Shown here one piece after another: positions 1 to 7,079 of a stretch of 17,205 bases of DNA. The stretch's first letter is position 1. Each line of letters begins with the position of its first letter. Both the position numbers and the translations under genes were made by a program. Source of the DNA: Pseudomonadota bacterium (lineage in GTDB: Bacteria > Pseudomonadota > Alphaproteobacteria > Rhizobiales > Xanthobacteraceae); contig JAFAFP010000041.1 of NCBI GenBank assembly GCA_023423415.1, positions 1 to 17,205 of the forward strand, read 5' to 3'. Under the pieces are notes generated by a model that saw only the letters and a program-made list of their open reading frames with translations, was not told the DNA's origin and did no database searches.

Positions 1-144
1 GCGCAATCTCGTCGAACGCTTCTTCAACAGGCTCAAGCACTTCCGACGCGTCGCTACACGTTACGACAAGACCGCACGCAACTTCCTCGCCGCCGTTCTC
101 CTCGCTGCTACTCGCTTATGGGCTCGCCTTGAGTCCAGGACCTA
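1..144 (+). mobile_element. 3' end of an IS5-family insertion sequence
   Basis: The DNA holds the transposase tail and ends near a GAGTCCAGGACC stretch (131-142), followed by TA (143-144). That is compatible with an IS427-like terminal repeat and a TA-containing target, but the other end is outside the window so the boundary is not proven. Confidence 0.55.
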
Positions 145-145
145 G
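1..145 (+). CDS. IS5-family transposase, C-terminal end (partial)
   Basis: Reading from base 2, an open frame of 47 codons ends at TAG 143-145. It begins RNLVERFFNRLKHFRRVATR, the conserved C-terminal block of IS5-family DDE transposases: the catalytic Glu lies in V-E-R, followed by a basic stretch, then Y-D-K and a hydrophobic A-A-V-L-L-A-A helix ending in LWARLES. The rest of the gene lies upstream of the window. Such enzymes cut and paste the element. The stop overlaps the stop of the opposing amidohydrolase gene by two bases, so this is also the physical edge of the element. The subgroup (IS427-like) is a guess from the tail. Confidence 0.8.
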   Translation, partial: RNLVERFFNRLKHFRRVATRYDKTARNFLAAVLLAATRLWARLESRT

Positions 146-1620
146 TGGACCGGGAACGACATCGGGCACATCTGATCGGCTGTCCTGCCAAGCGTGTCCC
201 AATCCTGCCAGTTCGTCCAAGTTCGCTCTCCAACAGCCTGAGCGGCGGCCAAAAGTTCGGCGACATTGACGCCCTCGATGACCCGATCCCGCATGCAGAC
301 TTGTCCTCCGACGATGACGGTCATCACATCGTCGCCAATACCGCATTCAACCAGACTCTTAATCGGATCGCGCACGGGCCCAAACCGCATGTTTTGAATA
401 TCGATCGTTATTATGTCGGCCTTTGCGCCAGGCGCCAGACGGCCGATGTCGCTTCGCCCGAGCGAGCGCGCCCCGTTCAGCGTAGCGGCTTCAAAGACTT
501 CGGCGGCGCTGGCGGCGCTTAGATCGTGCTCCAGCACCTTGCCGAAGTAAGACGCGGTTCGCATCTGCATGATCATGTCACGCGGATAGGTATCGCTGCC
601 GAGTGAAATATTTATCCCGGCTTGACGGTACTTGGTCCAGGTATCGAGGAAACGGGCGCGGCGCACGAGATTGCAGGCGCAATGTGAAATCGTTGCTCCG
701 TGCTCTCCCATCAACTTGATATCCCTACCGCCGCTATAAGCGAGGCGGCGGTAATCAGAGACGAAATTTCCATGCCCTATGTTGAGCATCGGTCCAAGAT
801 CGAGCAAACCGACATCGTCAAGACGCTCGATTGGCGTTCTTTGATGCTCTCGGAGTATGTCATAGAATTCATGGACGTTGTATGCGGCGTGGATGCACAC
901 TGGAAACCCCAGCTCGCGCGACAATCGTGCGGTTTCTCTGAGTTGTTCCCCTGAACAGGTTTCTACGCGCCGGGGTGCAAGGATTGCCTTGATGCGACCA
1001 TCCGATGATCCATCGATCCCCTTTGAAAATGATACGGCATCCTTGAACGCCTTCGCGCCTGCTTCAAGATCAATCGCGCGGGTCAGACGTCCTCCGGGGC
1101 CACCAACCCAGCCGCCGAGGTCATAGCCGGCCCCCAGATAGGCTCTCGTGCCAATGCGCGATACGGCGGTTGCCAGCGCCTCCTGCATATGAACGGGCGC
1201 ACCCATTTCGACGAAGGTCGTCACGCCGTTGCGGAGCAATTCCACCGCGGTAAACATTGCCCATGGGTCGCTCTTGTGGCGCAGTTTGTCTTCATCTGAG
1301 AAAAAGCGTGGATCGCCGCCAACGACAGTGCCCGCTCGCCCGACATCGAATTCAAGAAACGGCTGCCCGAAGTAATCGGGACGGCCGACGTCCGCGATCA
1401 TCCGTTTCTGCGCCTGATATCCGGCATGTACATGCGTGTCTATAAAACCCGGACAGATCAGTCTTCCGGACGCATCGATCTCCGTGTGGACGTCGCCCTC
1501 GAAATTATGGCCGACGAACAATACGGTGTCTTTTTCAAAAACAACTTCCCCGTTTCTTATAAGGTAGTGCGACCCATTGTCGTGGCCAACGACCCATCCT
1601 CCGCGAATGCGCGTTTTCAT
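142..1620 (-). CDS. ATZ/TRZ-like metal-dependent amidohydrolase
   Basis: A 492-residue member of the amidohydrolase superfamily, the group of chlorohydrolases and deaminases that includes AtzB and TrzN; these hydrolytically remove amino or halide groups from N-heterocycles in the cytoplasm. Visible metal ligands are H63-x-H65 in PGFIDTHVHAG, H244 in CIHAAYN, H283 in NIGHGN and D343 in LGSDTYPRD. SHCACN (312-317) is the usual strand before the last ligand. An in-frame ATG six codons upstream (1638) exists, but the ATG at 1620 has AGGA at 1627-1630, six bases away, and is followed by the natural start MKTRIRGG. It is last in the apparent amidase-TctC operon, 56 bp after the binding-protein gene. 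Its stop lies at the IS5 edge, so the last residues may be lost or altered. Substrate not predictable. Confidence 0.88.
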   Translation of the reverse strand: MKTRIRGGWVVGHDNGSHYLIRNGEVVFEKDTVLFVGHNFEGDVHTEIDASGRLICPGFIDTHVHAGYQAQKRMIADVGRPDYFGQPFLEFDVGRAGTVVGGDPRFFSDEDKLRHKSDPWAMFTAVELLRNGVTTFVEMGAPVHMQEALATAVSRIGTRAYLGAGYDLGGWVGGPGGRLTRAIDLEAGAKAFKDAVSFSKGIDGSSDGRIKAILAPRRVETCSGEQLRETARLSRELGFPVCIHAAYNVHEFYDILREHQRTPIERLDDVGLLDLGPMLNIGHGNFVSDYRRLAYSGGRDIKLMGEHGATISHCACNLVRRARFLDTWTKYRQAGINISLGSDTYPRDMIMQMRTASYFGKVLEHDLSAASAAEVFEAATLNGARSLGRSDIGRLAPGAKADIITIDIQNMRFGPVRDPIKSLVECGIGDDVMTVIVGGQVCMRDRVIEGVNVAELLAAAQAVGERTWTNWQDWDTLGRTADQMCPMSFPVH

Positions 1621-1676
1621 ATTGTATCCTGCTGGCATAGTATGACGTCTCGCGACGGGTTGGTTTTGTCAGACAT

Positions 1677-2636
1677 CTAGTTCGGCATCAAGCCGGCCGC
1701 GGTCGCGATTTTCTTGTTGGCGGCAATCTCGTCTTGAATAAGTTTTCCAAATTCCTCTTTCGTCATCGGCATGTTTTCTGCGCCGAGTGTCTTGAATTTT
1801 TCCTGAATTAACGAGGTGGCGAGCGTCTTGGTAATTTCACGATTCAGGACCTCAATGATCGCAGGGGGCGTGTTCTTTGGCGCCATCATGCCGATCCAGA
1901 ATTCATAATCTGAGTTCGGGAATCCGGCCTCCAGCGTCGTCGGAACGTTTGGCAGCGCGGTCGAGCGCGATGCAGAGCTGGTGGCGAGCGCCACCAGCTT
2001 CCCGTCTTGAAGCAGCGACAAAGCCGGCAACAGAGTACTGAACGAAAAGTCAATTCGTCCGGCCAGAACTTCAGTCAGTGCCTCCGGGGAGCCCTTATAC
2101 GGAACATGGACAGCCTTGAAGCCTGCGCTCTGCAAGAATCTTTCGGCGTTTAGATGTGTGGCATTGCCAACTCCGCCTGAGCCATAGCTCATGGACTCCT
2201 TCTTGCCAGAATCGACAAATTCGGCAATTGACTTGTATCGCTTTGCACTTGACACAAACAGGATCGTGGGTTGCTTCGCCAACGCGATGACCGGAACAAA
2301 ATCGTCAGCAGCGGAATAGGTCAGTTTTGAATACAGAGCAGGCGCCACGGTGTGGGACGATGAATGAATCAGAAACGTGTAGCCGTCTGGATCTGACTTT
2401 GCGGCCGCCGCTGCTCCGATTGTCCCGCCTGCCCCAACACGCGTTTCGATGATGAATGGTTGCCGCAGTTGTTTTGAAACTTGATCAAGAACCGCGCGTG
2501 CGATCACGTCGACCGCGCCGCCGGGACTGAAGGGGACGATGACTCTAACCGGACGAGTCGGCCAATCCTGAGCTTGAGCGGAATTTGCAACAATCAGCAC
2601 TAAAGCTGAGGCAAGAAAAATCACTCTCTTCAGCAT
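1677..2636 (-). CDS. Bug/TctC-type periplasmic solute-binding protein
   Basis: A 319-aa protein with a Sec signal peptide: basic MLKR, a hydrophobic core and a likely cut after AQA near residue 22. It is followed by the family hallmark WPTRPVRVIVPFSPGG at 25-40. Further marks are GAGGTIGA, DPDGYT, VPYKGSPEAL and the P-x-VPT-x-x-E-AG segment. Bug/TctC proteins bind carboxylates, amides or other small acids in the periplasm for tripartite tricarboxylate transporters. No TctA or TctB membrane gene is present, so it is an orphan binder that must borrow a transporter or act as a sensor. GAGGG lies eight bases before the ATG. It sits between amidase and amidohydrolase, suggesting that the bound ligand is their substrate (inference). 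Confidence 0.93.
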   Translation of the reverse strand: MLKRVIFLASALVLIVANSAQAQDWPTRPVRVIVPFSPGGAVDVIARAVLDQVSKQLRQPFIIETRVGAGGTIGAAAAAKSDPDGYTFLIHSSSHTVAPALYSKLTYSAADDFVPVIALAKQPTILFVSSAKRYKSIAEFVDSGKKESMSYGSGGVGNATHLNAERFLQSAGFKAVHVPYKGSPEALTEVLAGRIDFSFSTLLPALSLLQDGKLVALATSSASRSTALPNVPTTLEAGFPNSDYEFWIGMMAPKNTPPAIIEVLNREITKTLATSLIQEKFKTLGAENMPMTKEEFGKLIQDEIAANKKIATAAGLMPN

Positions 2637-2653
2637 TTAGATTACCCTCTGCG

Positions 2654-4138
2654 TTAAGTCTGCATCACAACGGTTGAGTCGATGTTTTCAATCGAACTTG
2701 CCGATGTTGCGCGCTCTCCCACTGTCGGCAAAGCCAATGGCCGATACCTGCTCCGTATGCCGTAAGATGCCCCCAGGTCGGCTGGATCAAGCGATGTTCC
2801 AAGGCTCGTGAGTTCTTTGGTCGACCTCCGATAACGAGGACCCTGGCCCGTCGCTGATCCATCCAGCTTCCGGCAAATGTCGGCCAGCCGACCGGCGCAC
2901 GGCGCTGGGCGAGTTTTGACAGCCCAGAATGCGCGGCTCGGAAAAGGGAGGGCCGATGATCTGCAATTGGACGCACCCCAGTCAATATAATTCTCAAGCC
3001 GCATGCCACTGATCAGATCCGGAAAACTCTTTTCGACTGGATAAGGAGTTACTGGGGTCGTGGGTGTCAGCAGGAAATCATATCGGGAGAGCACAGTGCG
3101 AAATTTCTTCCAGACGCTTGCCCGAACTGCGGCCCGCGCAATGTCTTCAACTGTAAGCTTCAACCCGTCACGCACATTGCCAGCAAGGTTCGGGCCAAAC
3201 TCGTGCAACATCGACAGCCGTTCGAGTTGCTGACCCACCATCCATTGTCCTCGCAATGCTTTATAAGCGTCGATCTCTTCGGAAACATCGAAGACTATGT
3301 TCTCGACGATCGCGCCGTCGTCTTCCAAACGCCGCGCCGATGCGCGACAGAGATCGTCCACATCTCGGTCAACGCCGAGCCCGGAAATGTCCGACGCATA
3401 CGCAATCCCCACACGCCTGGCACTATCCGTTCGCTCCACTTCGGTAAGCGCGCTTTGCCACGGCGGCATCGCCGACGCTGGCCAGAACGGGACGAGTCCA
3501 GTCATGCCGTCAAGCATCAGCGCCGCGTCTTCGGCTGATCGCGCTAGCGAGCCATGCACCTGACCGGCGTCCCAAAGCAAGCGCACACCGGTGGTGCGAA
3601 CTCCTACGATGCCGCAGAATGATGCCGTAATACGGACGGAACAGCCGAAATCGGTGCCTTGCGCCAACGGCACCATGCCGCTTGCGACTGCAACCGCAGA
3701 CCCGCCGGACGAACCGGTTGGACTCAACTCCGGATTCCACGGATTACGCGTCGTACCAAACAGCGTATTGACCGTATTCGCTCCCGTGGCGAATTCGGGC
3801 GTGTTGGTCTTTCCTAGGATGATGGCCCCCGCCCTGCGCAAGCGCGCGACAACCGCGGCGTCCTCAACTGATACGAAATCTTTGTACAACGGCGAACCGT
3901 AGGTTGTCCGTATACCAGAGGTGAGCGTGATATCCTTGATGACCACCGACAGCCCGTGCAGCAGGCCTAATTTCTCACCATGGGTGACCGCCGTTTGGGC
4001 GGCCTTTGCGGCTAAACGCGCCTTGTCTTTGGCGGCGATCGTTTCGAGATGCGCATCAAGCACCTCGACAGGAGCGATTTCCTCCTGCTTGATATGTGCG
4101 ACCAATTCGACTGCGGAGGTGCGTGAGACATTCACCAT
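2654..4138 (-). CDS. Amidase-signature enzyme with probable C-terminal frameshift
   Basis: An amidase-signature serine hydrolase, which cleaves amides to acid and ammonia or amine. From the ATG at 4138 the triad is visible: K68 (VVIKDI), cis-Ser S144 (TGSSGGS) and nucleophile S167 (GTDFGCSVR; the usual GGS is GCS). A longer frame starts at 4204, but that start lies only 12 bp from the operator palindrome, so MVNVSRTSAVEL at 4138 is preferred. Relative to the family, stretches appear missing near residue 36 (the usual NP-x-x-NA segment) and after VGVRTT. After YIDWGASNC the frame loses family likeness. The expected PVGW..AGSWMD reads one frame over, ending at 2665, and a 7-bp tandem repeat at 2893-2905 explains the shift. 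First gene of the operon; may be a recent pseudogene. Confidence 0.75.
   Translation of the reverse strand: MVNVSRTSAVELVAHIKQEEIAPVEVLDAHLETIAAKDKARLAAKAAQTAVTHGEKLGLLHGLSVVIKDITLTSGIRTTYGSPLYKDFVSVEDAAVVARLRRAGAIILGKTNTPEFATGANTVNTLFGTTRNPWNPELSPTGSSGGSAVAVASGMVPLAQGTDFGCSVRITASFCGIVGVRTTGVRLLWDAGQVHGSLARSAEDAALMLDGMTGLVPFWPASAMPPWQSALTEVERTDSARRVGIAYASDISGLGVDRDVDDLCRASARRLEDDGAIVENIVFDVSEEIDAYKALRGQWMVGQQLERLSMLHEFGPNLAGNVRDGLKLTVEDIARAAVRASVWKKFRTVLSRYDFLLTPTTPVTPYPVEKSFPDLISGMRLENYIDWGASNCRSSALPFPSRAFWAVKTRPAPCAGRLADICRKLDGSATGQGPRYRRSTKELTSLGTSLDPADLGASYGIRSRYRPLALPTVGERATSASSIENIDSTVVMQT
2893..2905. repeat. 7-bp tandem duplication in the amidase gene
   Basis: On the plus strand CGGCGCA is followed at once by CGGCGC, an imperfect-length copy. 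Removing 7 bp joins the upstream frame (..KTRPAP) to the alternative frame (VGWPTFAGSWMD..), which is what amidases carry here. Restored length would be 488 residues. Confidence 0.55.
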
Positions 4139-4268
4139 GATGCGTAGGCACTCCGATTTTCGGGGCAAAGCTTTTCCCATCCGGCCAGGCCTGTCCAACA
4201 ACAATTGATGATGCAGCTATCGGGCCGCCCGATAGCCTCCCTTCATTTCACACTTAGGCGGGCGAGAA
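4139..4268. promoter_or_regulatory. Divergent promoter region, amidase operon / LysR gene
   Basis: This 130-bp gap separates divergently transcribed genes, the classic layout for a LysR regulator and its target operon. The operator-like palindrome at 4216-4236 sits 77 bp upstream of the chosen amidase start and 32 bp upstream of the LysR start. I cannot point to convincing -35/-10 boxes. Confidence 0.6.
4216..4236. promoter_or_regulatory. LysR-type operator, CTATC-N9-GATAG
   Basis: GCTATCGGG-CCG-CCCGATAGC is a perfect 9-bp inverted repeat with a 3-bp centre. It contains T-N11-A (T4220, A4232) and ATC-N9-GAT, the recognition-site form for LysR proteins such as NodD and AtzR. It is expected to bind the product of the adjacent gene at 4269. 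Confidence 0.7.
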
Positions 4269-5186
4269 ATGGCATCACAGATCGAGCTTTGGATGGAGGT
4301 CAGGCAGATTCGCTATGCCCTTGCCGTCGCCAGCGAACGCAGCTTCACTAAGGCCGCCAACCGGCTCAACATCACCCAATCCGCGGTTTCCGAGCAGATA
4401 AAGCTGCTTGAGACCCGAATCGGATTTGACCTGTTCCGCCGCACCAGCCGGGGCATCGAGCAGACCGAACGCGGCCGGATGTTTCTCTGCGAGGCGCAAC
4501 ATGTCTTTTCCGACCTGATGAAGCTCGGCGATATTGCCCGCCGCCTCAGCGGAGCTGATGTCGAATCTCTCGTCGTCGGCATGGGATCCGGCTTGGCCCC
4601 GGCGCTGATCCCTCATCTGTTTCCGCGATCTTCCTTTCCGTCGAATCTTCATCTGGAGATTCGAACCACACCGACCCGGCTCGTTTTCGACGCGCTCTGC
4701 GAAGACAAGATTGACCTCGGGCTCGTAGCCGACGTCGGTCAGGATCGCGTGCCAACTGGCCTGGTTGGGACACCTGTGCTCACGCTCGACCTCGCATTGA
4801 TCCTGCCCAAAGCCCACCCGCTGGCGGATGAGAATCGCAAAATCGACATCGCCATGCTCGCTCACGAGCCGATCATCATGAACGAGCTATCGATCGGCTA
4901 CGGTCAAATCGTTCACAAGATGTTCACGGATCTGGACATTCAGCCCCGAATCCGCGCCATCGTTGACAATGTCGAAACCATCAAAATGATGGTTCAGACT
5001 GGAACCGGTATCGCGATTATCCCAAGAGGCTCGGCCGACGACGCCATCAAGCTGGGTTTGATTGAACAACGTCTAATCGGCAATGCTGCAACAATGACAA
5101 TCAGTGCTTATTACTCCCGGCAAGCGCTATCCCGCCGTAAGAAGACCCTGATCAATTGGCTACTACAGCCGGCGAGTAAAGCCTGA
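4269..5186 (+). CDS. LysR-family transcriptional regulator (divergent from amidase operon)
   Basis: A 305-aa LysR protein. The N-terminal winged helix-turn-helix is clear at about residues 11-66, with SFTKAANRLNITQSAVSEQI as the helix-turn-helix core, followed by the LLETRIGFDLFRR wing and TERG. The effector-binding domain follows (PTRLVFDAL..DLGLV; IVDNVETIKMMV; GTGIAIIPRG). Length is typical. An internal Met at residue 9 (MEVRQIRYALAV) could be the true start; neither has a strong ribosome site, though GGGCGAG precedes the first. Divergent placement and the intervening palindrome predict that it controls the amidase-TctC-amidohydrolase operon and itself. The family is usually an activator needing a pathway metabolite as co-inducer. 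Confidence 0.95.
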   Translation: MASQIELWMEVRQIRYALAVASERSFTKAANRLNITQSAVSEQIKLLETRIGFDLFRRTSRGIEQTERGRMFLCEAQHVFSDLMKLGDIARRLSGADVESLVVGMGSGLAPALIPHLFPRSSFPSNLHLEIRTTPTRLVFDALCEDKIDLGLVADVGQDRVPTGLVGTPVLTLDLALILPKAHPLADENRKIDIAMLAHEPIIMNELSIGYGQIVHKMFTDLDIQPRIRAIVDNVETIKMMVQTGTGIAIIPRGSADDAIKLGLIEQRLIGNAATMTISAYYSRQALSRRKKTLINWLLQPASKA

Positions 5187-5451
5187 GGTGACTAGACACC
5201 GTCAGTTGGAATGTACGGTCAGTTCAACGAAGAGCCGGCGTCAAATTTTTGACCATGCACGACGCCGCGATCACGCGGTCGATCGAAGAAGCTTCGTGAT
5301 TGCTCTCGAGCTGTTCCCGATCGTAGACATAGTTCACCATGGTTCCGTGCGATTGCTTCAAGCCCTTCTCCGAAACATCCGCCAAATGAATGTGTTCGTG
5401 TCGCGCGCCGCCGGGCAATCGTCTGCATCAACTCTTTGAAGAAAGCACTCA
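5187..5451. other. Gap with a possible unidentified coding remnant
   Basis: No intact gene. On the minus strand, 5418-5224 reads LADVSEKGLKQSHGTMV then NYVYDREQLESNHEA, a protein-like composition with no family I recognise and no credible start (only a TTG). A second frame upstream (MSAFFKELMQTIARRRAT) may be the same gene shifted out of frame. I read the stretch as decayed coding DNA of unknown identity. Confidence 0.35.
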
Positions 5452-5700
5452 TCAGATGTCCCACAAGTCAATCGATTGCAGATCGATATTGGCAGCGAAC
5501 CGACGGGCGAGCAGCGGGATGCTGCGCATCGCGGTGGTGTAAGCCACCGCAAATTTATTGGTTGCCGGATTGGCCGACACGCGGTCGAGCGCCACGAACA
5601 ATCCCAGCGCCAGGCCGATGATGATGGTGAGCTGTATCGTCAGCCGGGCGCCGCTGCGGAGCGCGGATATCCCATCAACGAAAATGTCCCCACTGAAAAT
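5452..5700 (-). pseudogene. Remnant of an amino-acid ABC transporter permease
   Basis: An 82-codon open stretch between two stops (TAG just upstream of 5700, TGA at 5452-5454). It reads GARLTIQLTIIIGLALGLFV, then ALDRVSANP, and then the hallmark AYTTAMRSIPLL. That is the first membrane helix region and the R-x-x-P-L-L element at which HisM/GlnP-type permeases begin their core. After SIPLL the similarity stops abruptly (ARRFAANIDLQSIDLWDI). No start codon or ribosome site is visible and the remaining helices are missing. It is a dead fragment lying downstream of the ring-opening hydrolase on the same strand, so it may once have belonged to that operon (inference). Confidence 0.6.
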
Positions 5701-5777
5701 CTATGCCGCCCTCCGTTGGCCGTAACACCGCCTCCACGAGCGAGACGGCATTCGGCCCAATTATTCATACCCAGACG

Positions 5778-6872
5778 TTATTCGCCTGCATCGATGATGG
5801 CGATCACCGGGCCACCGCCATGCGGACCCTGGTGCATGGCATCGACCGAGACGAACACAGCCGGGTCGCCGATCGCCGCCGCGGCGACGCCGCCGACCGC
5901 CGCCTTGGAGTGGCGATGGTGATGCACGTCTGAATCGTCGAGCATGATCTGGCGACGGCCACGCAATTTGGCGCGATGATCGGCCTCGCACTTCATGAAG
6001 CAGTTGACGACTTTACCATTGAGATCGCTGGCGCGCGGACGCTCCGGCAGTTTAAGGCCGGCGTTGCGGATGGCTTCGTAGATGCCGTCGATGTCGAGCG
6101 CGTCCTTCATGACGCTGTGGCCGATCTTGTAGTGGCCGCCAGCGCCGGCCTTATTGCCGAGCAGCACGATCTGCGCGCAGTCGAGTTCGACGCCCGATGA
6201 ACAGGACGCGACCGACGAATAGAGATCGAGATTGCGGCAGATCTCTTCCGCCTTCGGCATGGAGATTTCGCCGAGCGCGACGGCGATACCGAGGCCGGTG
6301 GTGCCGTTCGATACACCCATTGACTCGTGCACTTCGCAGAACACGTCCTGGCCGCGCGAATGCGCGTCCTGGGTGGTGTCGATAGTCAGGAGCGGCGTCT
6401 TGGTCTGCACGTAGTGCACGTCCTTCGGATCGGTGATGCCGGCATCCTTCATCGCACGACGCACACCTTCGGCGACCTTCTCAACCATCGCGGGACGGCC
6501 AATGTCTTCCGGCAGGATCTGCGGACTCAACGCCGTCCCGAGTACAAGCCGCGGCGCGTTGCCGCTGACTTTCTTGGATGTGCGAGCAAACACAGTGGCG
6601 TGCGGGGTGATGACGCCGTCGCAGCCGCCGGACCAGACCATTGGCACCTGACGGATCTGCTCTTCGCTGCGTTTTCCATGCTTGGCCAGAACGGCGCGGA
6701 ACGCCTGGTCTGCAAGAATGCGGGTAAAATCGTTGATGCCGCCGTTGCCTTCCGTTTTGCCGATAACGGCCACCACCTCGTCGGCAGCGAACTGGCCCTT
6801 GCGGATGCACTGTTCGAGTCCCGAGGCATCGGCAACATTCTTCATTTCAATCTTGGCGACTTCGATGGTCAT
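5778..6872 (-). CDS. Ring-opening amidohydrolase (barbiturase / cyanuric acid hydrolase family)
   Basis: A 364-aa enzyme of the small family that hydrolytically opens cyclic imides: cyanuric acid to carboxybiuret, or barbiturate to ureidomalonate. All three repeat domains and their Lys-Ser pairs are visible: K39 (IGKTEGNG) with S81 (SGGCDG), K158 (QTKTP) with S225/S226 (SSGVELD), and K294 (MKCEAD) with S342 (VSVDAMHQGP). LRGRRQIMLDDSD and the HGGGPV tail are also typical. Spacing and length match AtzD. The open frame extends 68 codons further up, but ATG 6872 has AGGA seven bases away and starts the family's N-terminus. The third domain has S-V-D where many members have S-G-G. The gene stands alone between a decayed region and an IS. 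Barbiturate versus cyanurate cannot be decided by eye. Confidence 0.88.
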   Translation of the reverse strand: MTIEVAKIEMKNVADASGLEQCIRKGQFAADEVVAVIGKTEGNGGINDFTRILADQAFRAVLAKHGKRSEEQIRQVPMVWSGGCDGVITPHATVFARTSKKVSGNAPRLVLGTALSPQILPEDIGRPAMVEKVAEGVRRAMKDAGITDPKDVHYVQTKTPLLTIDTTQDAHSRGQDVFCEVHESMGVSNGTTGLGIAVALGEISMPKAEEICRNLDLYSSVASCSSGVELDCAQIVLLGNKAGAGGHYKIGHSVMKDALDIDGIYEAIRNAGLKLPERPRASDLNGKVVNCFMKCEADHRAKLRGRRQIMLDDSDVHHHRHSKAAVGGVAAAAIGDPAVFVSVDAMHQGPHGGGPVIAIIDAGE

Positions 6873-6904
6873 TGAGCAATCCTGTTCTACGAACGACATC
6901 GTCG

Positions 6905-7006
6905 TCACGCAGTTCGCGCGAACGATCTCCAGGCAATCCTCAAAAAATATACCATGAGTGTCCAACAATGTTTGCTTATGCGCACATCGGGAAATCCGAT
7001 CCACAT
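6905..7006 (-). CDS. Possible 33-aa leader ORF before the ring-opening hydrolase
   Basis: An ATG at 7006 has a full AGGAGG (7015-7020) eight bases upstream, better than most genes here. The frame, MWIGFPDVRISKHCWTLMVY onward, ends at TGA 6905-6907, 32 bases before the hydrolase start. It could be a translated leader coupling to the hydrolase, or the surviving start of a gene whose remainder was deleted. No family recognised. Confidence 0.3.
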   Translation of the reverse strand: MWIGFPDVRISKHCWTLMVYFLRIAWRSFARTA

Positions 7007-7050
7007 GTTCAGATCCTCCTATATTGTGTGATGCGGAAACAACGATACTG

Positions 7051-7061
7051 TGGCCTGCCCC
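7051..7061 (+). repeat. IS3-element terminal inverted repeat (orfB end)
   Basis: TGGCCTGCCCC; matches the other end inward at 10 of 11 positions. It lies 29 bp beyond the orfB stop. Confidence 0.7.
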
Positions 7062-7079
7062 TCGTCGCGATACCAAGGA

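Noticed and set aside
4139..4204. N-terminal extension of the amidase from ATG 4204
   Set aside because: Would start only 12 bp from the operator palindrome and has no amidase-like residues; the ATG at 4138 fits better.
5476..5922. 148-codon plus-strand frame over the permease remnant and hydrolase end
   Set aside because: Pro/Arg-rich, spans unrelated minus-strand sequences, no ribosome site.
6327..6875. 182-codon plus-strand frame opposite the ring-opening hydrolase
   Set aside because: Antisense shadow of a clearly functional gene with all its active-site motifs on the other strand.
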